NCBI GenBank assembly: GCA_029063695.1
Contig: JAIDNR010000276.1
Span: forward strand, 1-11,230
Length of the DNA: 11,230 nt
Source of the DNA: Ruminococcus sp.
GTDB taxonomy: Bacteria; Bacillota; Clostridia; Oscillospirales; Ruminococcaceae
Direction of reading: 5' to 3'
Shown: positions 7,229 through 11,230 of the stretch, piece after piece
How the letters are laid out: each line of letters begins with the position of its first letter
How positions within the stretch are numbered: the stretch's first letter is position 1
The notes under the pieces: generated by a model
Databases searched by the model: none
Told to the model about the DNA's origin: nothing
The model's input: the letters and a program-made list of their open reading frames with translations, nothing else
Translations under genes and position numbers: made by a program

Positions 7229-8647
7229 TTATTCATTTATAAGTTCTTCAAAAACCTCAATATAATTTTCAGCGGGAATTGTCCAACTGTAGTCGCAGTT
7301 CATAGCACGAAGTACAAGCTCATTCCAACGCTGTTTATCATCATAGTCACGTTTTGCACGTCTTACAGCATCAAGCATATCATCGGAATTGTATGTCTTG
7401 AACGTAAAGCCGTTGCCGTCAGTTCCGCCGTTATCACGGACAGAATCACGCAGACCACCTGTTTCACGCACGATTGGCGGAGTACCGTATCTCATTGCAA
7501 TCATCTGTGCAAGTCCGCAGGGTTCATTTTGGGACGGCATAAGAATCATGTCAGAACCAGCATATATTATTCGTGCGAGTTCGGGAACATATCCCGTGGT
7601 TACAGATACTCTGTCGGGGTATCGTCTTGCCATTTCGATGAAAAATTCCTCGTAAATCTTTTCACCGCTTCCGAGTACGGCAAATTTGAATCCGCTTTTT
7701 ATGATTTCTTCAAAGACACAGCGGATAAGGTCGAATCCTTTATGCTTCACAAGACGTGAAACAATACCGATTACAGGTTCATCATCAACAACAAGACCAA
7801 GTGCCGTAAGCATTTCACTCTTGCATTTTGCTTTACCCGAAAGATTATCTTTGGAAAAATGCCATGCAATGGACGGGTCTTTTTCGGGATTATAGTCATC
7901 TGTATCAATTCCGTTGAGAATACCTTTCAGCTTATGCTGTTTGGTTACAAGAATCCTGTCAAGACCATAAGCATACCATGGGTCAAGGATTTCTTTTGCA
8001 TAGCTCGGTGAAACGGTGATAATTCTGTCCGTTGTTTCCAAAGCACCTTTCAGCATATTGATATATCCGTCATATTCAAGAATACCTGCATTATGTTCGG
8101 GAATACCCATAAGTTCATTGAGAACTTCCCTGCCGTATTTCCCCTGATAGGCAATATTATGAATTGTAAAAGCGGTTTTGATTTTATTATAGCCCTGCTG
8201 ATACTTATAATAAATTTGCAGATAGACGGGAATAAGTGCAGTCTGCCAGTCGTTGCAGCTTATAATATCGGGCTTGAAATCAATATGTTTCAGCATTTCA
8301 ATAACTGCCCTGTCAAAGAAAACAAAACGCTCACAGTCATCATAGAATCCGTAAAGACCGTCACGGTCGAAATAATATTCATTGTCAATGAAAAAGTATG
8401 TAACGCCGTTATTTTCAAGGCTGTATATTCCGCAGTATTGCTTACGCCACGAAACATCAACGGTAATATTTGTAACGAAGTACATATATTTGCGGTGTTC
8501 GGGCTTGATAGACCTATACAGCGGAATTACAACAGCACAGTTATGTCCTTTTTTGCTGATAGCTTTCGGAAGTGAACCGACTACCTCAGCAAGACCGCCG
8601 GAGGCTGAGTATGGAACAGCCTCGCTGGCAGCAAAAAGTATATTCAT
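7229..8647 (-). CDS. glgA: glycogen synthase (ADP-glucose type, GT5)
   Basis: A 472-residue cytoplasmic enzyme that transfers glucose from ADP-glucose to the non-reducing end of alpha-1,4-glucan. The N-terminal GT5 domain begins MNILFAASEAVPYSASGGLAEV minus its last two residues as domain core; it carries NDWQTAL (132-138) and TIHNIAYQG (161-169), with His163 at the position of the conserved active-site His. The C-terminal GT-B half has GIVSRLVKHKGFDLI (294-308) and the nucleotide-sugar binding PSQNEPCGLAQ (371-381) with TGGLRDSV (396-403). Length fits bacterial GlgA (about 475). Ala15 and Ser16 replace Lys15 and Thr16 of the classical KTGGL motif. It is the last gene of the glg operon, 25 bases after glgD; a weak AAAGG (8663-8659) lies 11 bases before the ATG. 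Starch-synthase-like homologues share the fold, but the operon makes glycogen synthase the natural reading. Confidence 0.93.
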   Translation of the reverse strand: MNILFAASEAVPYSASGGLAEVVGSLPKAISKKGHNCAVVIPLYRSIKPEHRKYMYFVTNITVDVSWRKQYCGIYSLENNGVTYFFIDNEYYFDRDGLYGFYDDCERFVFFDRAVIEMLKHIDFKPDIISCNDWQTALIPVYLQIYYKYQQGYNKIKTAFTIHNIAYQGKYGREVLNELMGIPEHNAGILEYDGYINMLKGALETTDRIITVSPSYAKEILDPWYAYGLDRILVTKQHKLKGILNGIDTDDYNPEKDPSIAWHFSKDNLSGKAKCKSEMLTALGLVVDDEPVIGIVSRLVKHKGFDLIRCVFEEIIKSGFKFAVLGSGEKIYEEFFIEMARRYPDRVSVTTGYVPELARIIYAGSDMILMPSQNEPCGLAQMIAMRYGTPPIVRETGGLRDSVRDNGGTDGNGFTFKTYNSDDMLDAVRRAKRDYDDKQRWNELVLRAMNCDYSWTIPAENYIEVFEELINE

Positions 8648-8672
8648 ATCATCAGCAACCTTTCAAAGTTGG

Positions 8673-9797
8673 TTATGCCTTTGCGTTTTTTGGAAGATAG
8701 GACGGACAAGTTTCAGAACCTGCCAGAATCTTATTGTCGCTGATTTCAACGTTCTTATCGGTGATTATTGATGAGATACTGCAATTATTTCCGATGACAG
8801 TTCCCTGCATGATAACAGAATCCTTTACAACAGTACCCTTGCCGATTTTAACACCTCTGAATATAACGGAATTTTCAACAGTTCCCTCAATCATACAGCC
8901 GTCTGCAATAAGTGAGTTCTTGATATTTGATTCAAGACCGTATTTTGCAGGAGCATTGTCGCCGACTTTTGTATATACGGGACGTGCAGGGTTAAAGAGT
9001 GCCTCTCTTGTATCTTTGTTAAGAAGCATTTTGCTTGCAAGATAGTAATTATCAATGCTGTCAATGCGTACAAAGAAATCCTTATGCTCATATCCCATAA
9101 TCTTGTATTCGCTGTTATGATTCTGAAGAATTTCTCTTGTAAAGCTGTAAACATTCTGACTTGCAGAATTCATGACGATTTTCTTGAGAAGTTCCTTGCT
9201 TATTATAAGCATATCAAGCCACTGATTGCATTCGCCTGACATTTCGGGGTCAACAAGAACGCCGTTGATGGTATTGTCCTCACCGAACTGGAGAATAGTG
9301 GCACATTTATCCTTTGCACTGTCATAGTAAGCTTTGCTGTAAACAAGAGTAATATCTGCTTTTGTATCCATATGCTGACGGAGAACATCATTGAAATCGA
9401 TTGTTGCAACAACATCACAGTTTGAAAGAATAACATACTGAGCTTTTGAATGCTCAACGAAGCTCCAGATGTTGTTGAGGGCATCAAGTCTGCCTTTATA
9501 GATACCGCCTGTCTGACTGTATGGTGGAAGAAGATGAAGTCCGCCCTTTTTACGTGCCAAATCCCAGTCTCTGCCCGAACCAAGATGGTCAAGAAGAGAG
9601 CCGTAGTTTGCTTTTGTAATAACGCCTACTTCTGTGATTCCTGAGTTTACAAAGTTTGAAAGCGGAAAGTCAATAAGTCTGTAACGTCCGCCGAAAGGGA
9701 TTGAACCCATAGTTCTCTGTTTTGTAAGTTCGCTGACATACAAATCATGCATACTTGCAAAAATAAGACCTAAAACATTATAATTTACACTGCTCAT
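8673..9797 (-). CDS. glgD: glucose-1-phosphate adenylyltransferase regulatory subunit GlgD
   Basis: A 374-residue paralogue of GlgC that in Firmicutes forms a heteromer with GlgC and modulates its activity. The fold is clear: FGGRYRLIDFPLSN (35-48), GSGRDWDL (73-80), GGLHLLPPY (85-93), and a C-terminal left-handed beta-helix with hexapeptide-like repeats (about 285-360). The catalytic nucleotide loop GGxGSRL of GlgC is lost and replaced by IFASMHDLYVSEL (12-24). The GGDHIY motif is SNCDVV (125-130), keeping only the metal-site Asp128. The GlgC EKP glucose-1-phosphate site is not evident. It is therefore probably non-catalytic. Known GlgC/GlgD systems, such as that of Geobacillus stearothermophilus, show GlgD raising activity of GlgC. 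GGAGGT (9812-9807) lies 9 bases before the ATG; glgC ends 17 bases upstream and glgA begins 25 bases downstream. Confidence 0.92.
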   Translation of the reverse strand: MSSVNYNVLGLIFASMHDLYVSELTKQRTMGSIPFGGRYRLIDFPLSNFVNSGITEVGVITKANYGSLLDHLGSGRDWDLARKKGGLHLLPPYSQTGGIYKGRLDALNNIWSFVEHSKAQYVILSNCDVVATIDFNDVLRQHMDTKADITLVYSKAYYDSAKDKCATILQFGEDNTINGVLVDPEMSGECNQWLDMLIISKELLKKIVMNSASQNVYSFTREILQNHNSEYKIMGYEHKDFFVRIDSIDNYYLASKMLLNKDTREALFNPARPVYTKVGDNAPAKYGLESNIKNSLIADGCMIEGTVENSVIFRGVKIGKGTVVKDSVIMQGTVIGNNCSISSIITDKNVEISDNKILAGSETCPSYLPKNAKA

Positions 9798-9814
9798 ATT
9801 TGTGCTACCTCCGC

Positions 9815-11041
9815 TCAGATGTTTTCGCCGATAATCTGCTTTGGTTCAACAGATTTACCGCCTGATACTGTTACATTGTGACCGACAACCGCAATTCCCC
9901 AGTCGTCTCTGTTCTCAACCTGTTCGGGACTCTTTCCGATATGAGCACCGCCCTCGATTACGCAGTCACTGCCTACAATGGCATATTCAACAACAGCTCC
10001 CGATTTTATGACAGTTCCGGGCATAACAATACTGTAATTTACAGTTGCACCCTCTTCAATTGTAACGCCTGCAAAAAGGATTGAGAAATCAACAGAACCG
10101 TCAACACAGCTTCCCTCTGCAATCATTGAATTTTCAACATTTGCATTTTCGCCGATATACTGAGGCGGCATATAGTTGCTTCTTGAATAGATTTTCCAGC
10201 TCTTGTCATAGAGGTCAAGAGGAAGTGAAGGACTGAGCAAGTCCATATTAGCTTCCCAAAGTGAATCAAGAGTACCAACATCTTTCCAGTAGCCTTCAAA
10301 TTCATAAGCAAAAAGTCTCTGTTTGTCACGGAGCATTGAAGTAATGATGTCTTTTCCGAAATCCTTAGACCATTTTTCACCTCTGTCACGCTTTGCATTT
10401 GCATCATTTTCATTTTCAATAAGATATTTTTCAAGTTTATCCCAACTGAACACATAGATACCCATTGATGCAAGAGTTGACTTAGGTTCTTTCGGTTTTT
10501 CAACAAAGTCTGTAACCTGATTTTTGTCATCGCATATCATAATACCAAAACGTGAAGCCTCGGCAAGCGGAACGTCAATAACAGAAATTGTACAGTCTGC
10601 ATTGTTTGCAATGTGGAAATCAACCATTTTTGAATAGTCCATTTTATAGATATGGTCACCGCCAAGAACTACAACATAATCAGGATTGTAACGTCTGATG
10701 AAGTTCATATTCTGATAAATAGCGTTTGCAGTACCCTCATACCATGAAGCACCTGCCTGTGATTCATAAGGTGGAAGAACGTGAACGCCGCCGTTCATCT
10801 TATCCAAGTCCCATGGCTGACCGTTTCCGATATATTCATTGAGAACGAGAGGCTGATACTGTGTAAGAACACCGACTGTATCAATACCGGAGTTTGTGCA
10901 GTTTGAAAGCGGGAAATCAATGAGACGGTATTTTCCGCCGTAAGGTACAGCAGGTTTTGCTACATTCTTTGTAAGAGCGTACAATCTGCTTCCCTGACCA
11001 CCGGCAAGCAGCATTGCCACAACTTTTTTCTTAGTATACAT
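9815..11041 (-). CDS. glgC: glucose-1-phosphate adenylyltransferase, catalytic subunit
   Basis: A 408-residue enzyme making ADP-glucose and pyrophosphate from ATP and glucose 1-phosphate, the committed step of bacterial glycogen synthesis. Catalytic motifs are intact: LLAGGQGSRL (11-20), AKPAVPYGGKYRLIDFPLSN (28-47), YEGTANAIYQN (101-111), GGDHIYKMDY (127-136) with metal-site Asp129, and FVEKP (179-183) with Lys182. YWKDVGTLDS follows, and a C-terminal left-handed beta-helix (about 290-385) has repeated I-x-x-G-x-x-V/A hexads. At the E. coli fructose-1,6-bisphosphate contact Lys39, this protein has Asn26 (LTKNVAKP), as in Bacillus-type enzymes, so enterobacterial FBP activation is not expected. 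AGGAGG (11057-11052) lies 10 bases before the ATG. It follows glgB by 41 bases and precedes glgD by 17. Confidence 0.95.
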   Translation of the reverse strand: MYTKKKVVAMLLAGGQGSRLYALTKNVAKPAVPYGGKYRLIDFPLSNCTNSGIDTVGVLTQYQPLVLNEYIGNGQPWDLDKMNGGVHVLPPYESQAGASWYEGTANAIYQNMNFIRRYNPDYVVVLGGDHIYKMDYSKMVDFHIANNADCTISVIDVPLAEASRFGIMICDDKNQVTDFVEKPKEPKSTLASMGIYVFSWDKLEKYLIENENDANAKRDRGEKWSKDFGKDIITSMLRDKQRLFAYEFEGYWKDVGTLDSLWEANMDLLSPSLPLDLYDKSWKIYSRSNYMPPQYIGENANVENSMIAEGSCVDGSVDFSILFAGVTIEEGATVNYSIVMPGTVIKSGAVVEYAIVGSDCVIEGGAHIGKSPEQVENRDDWGIAVVGHNVTVSGGKSVEPKQIIGENI

Positions 11042-11082
11042 AAAAAATATTCCTCCTGATATTTATATTGGATTAAATTTTA

Positions 11083-11230
11083 TTACTTAGTCTCGGCAGA
11101 GACTTTCTTTTTTCTTGTTGTCGTTTTTTTCGCCTTTATCGGAGTTTCAGCAGGTTCTTCTGCCTTGACTGTCTTTTTTCGTGCAGTTAATTTGAGATAC
11201 ATAACAGAAAGCGGTGCAAGAGGCATGGAA
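11083..11230 (-). CDS. glgB: 1,4-alpha-glucan branching enzyme, C-terminal end only
   Basis: The last 48 codons of a minus-strand gene whose 5' part lies beyond the right edge. The reading begins SMPLAPLSVMYLKL, which matches the final beta-strand of the C-terminal domain of GlgB (GH13), where a PPLSAVVL-like strand closes the protein. About 34 residues then follow in a Lys/Thr/Ala-rich tail with the clusters RKK, KAKK and TRKKK, ending at TAA (11085-11083). This tail is not part of the usual catalytic fold. GlgB makes alpha-1,6 branches in glycogen. The assignment rests on this short match plus its place just ahead of glgC, glgD and glgA, a gene order typical of Firmicutes. A different GH13 enzyme with the same terminal domain is possible. 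Confidence 0.72.
   Translation of the reverse strand, partial: SMPLAPLSVMYLKLTARKKTVKAEEPAETPIKAKKTTTRKKKVSAETK

Noticed and set aside
8093..8575. 160-residue plus-strand frame inside glgA
   Set aside because: It is antisense to the well-supported glgA coding sequence and has no recognisable protein signature; long antisense frames arise from codon bias.
8673..11041. glgC and glgD as a recent tandem duplication
   Set aside because: The similarity is limited to family motifs and the catalytic loop has diverged fully; this is the ancient GlgC/GlgD pair of Firmicutes.

Overview
The window looks like chromosome from a low-to-moderate GC Firmicute, most likely a Ruminococcus-type clostridium (Oscillospiraceae). 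The reasons are the AT-rich intergenic DNA, strong AGGAGG-type ribosome binding sites, consensus sigma-A promoters, a clostridial-type divergent ParE/ParC pair, and a glgB-glgC-glgD-glgA glycogen operon with the GlgC/GlgD two-subunit arrangement of Firmicutes. The genus is an inference from protein flavour; no rRNA or other marker is present.

Layout. (1) Positions 1-1607, minus strand: a cell-envelope unit of a small membrane-anchored FHA-domain protein overlapping an FtsW/RodA/SpoVE-family glycosyltransferase, which runs off the left edge close to its end. (2) 1608-1837: a 230-bp divergent intergenic region with two extended -10 promoters pointing away from each other, and a perfect 11-bp inverted repeat in the leader of the FHA gene. 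(3) 1838-7187, plus strand: a tight three-gene operon of parE, a multi-pass membrane protein of unknown function, and parC. (4) 7189-7225: a hairpin with A/T tracts on both sides that can serve as terminator for the two convergent operons. (5) 7229-11230, minus strand: glgA, glgD, glgC and the last 48 codons of glgB, transcribed in the order glgB-glgC-glgD-glgA. No stretch above 300 bases lacks a gene, and I see no tRNA, rRNA, CRISPR, insertion sequence or prophage gene.

How the genes work together. ParE and ParC form the type II topoisomerase (topoisomerase IV type) that unlinks and relaxes DNA. The membrane protein gene between them is locked into the same transcript by near-overlapping gene ends and starts, but its role is unknown. 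GlgC with GlgD makes ADP-glucose, GlgA polymerises it into alpha-1,4-glucan and GlgB adds alpha-1,6 branches. The FHA/FtsW pair resembles the phospho-threonine-reading partners of SEDS glycosyltransferases in kinase-regulated cell-wall operons.

Most of the window is ordinary housekeeping and storage metabolism. Points worth a second look are the membrane gene inside the topoisomerase operon, a Gln at the quinolone-contact Ser position of ParC, altered TOPRIM-loop residues in ParE, Ala in place of the substrate-binding Lys of GlgA, a lysine-rich tail on GlgB, and the palindrome in the FHA leader. I do not see convincing evidence of a wholly new system.
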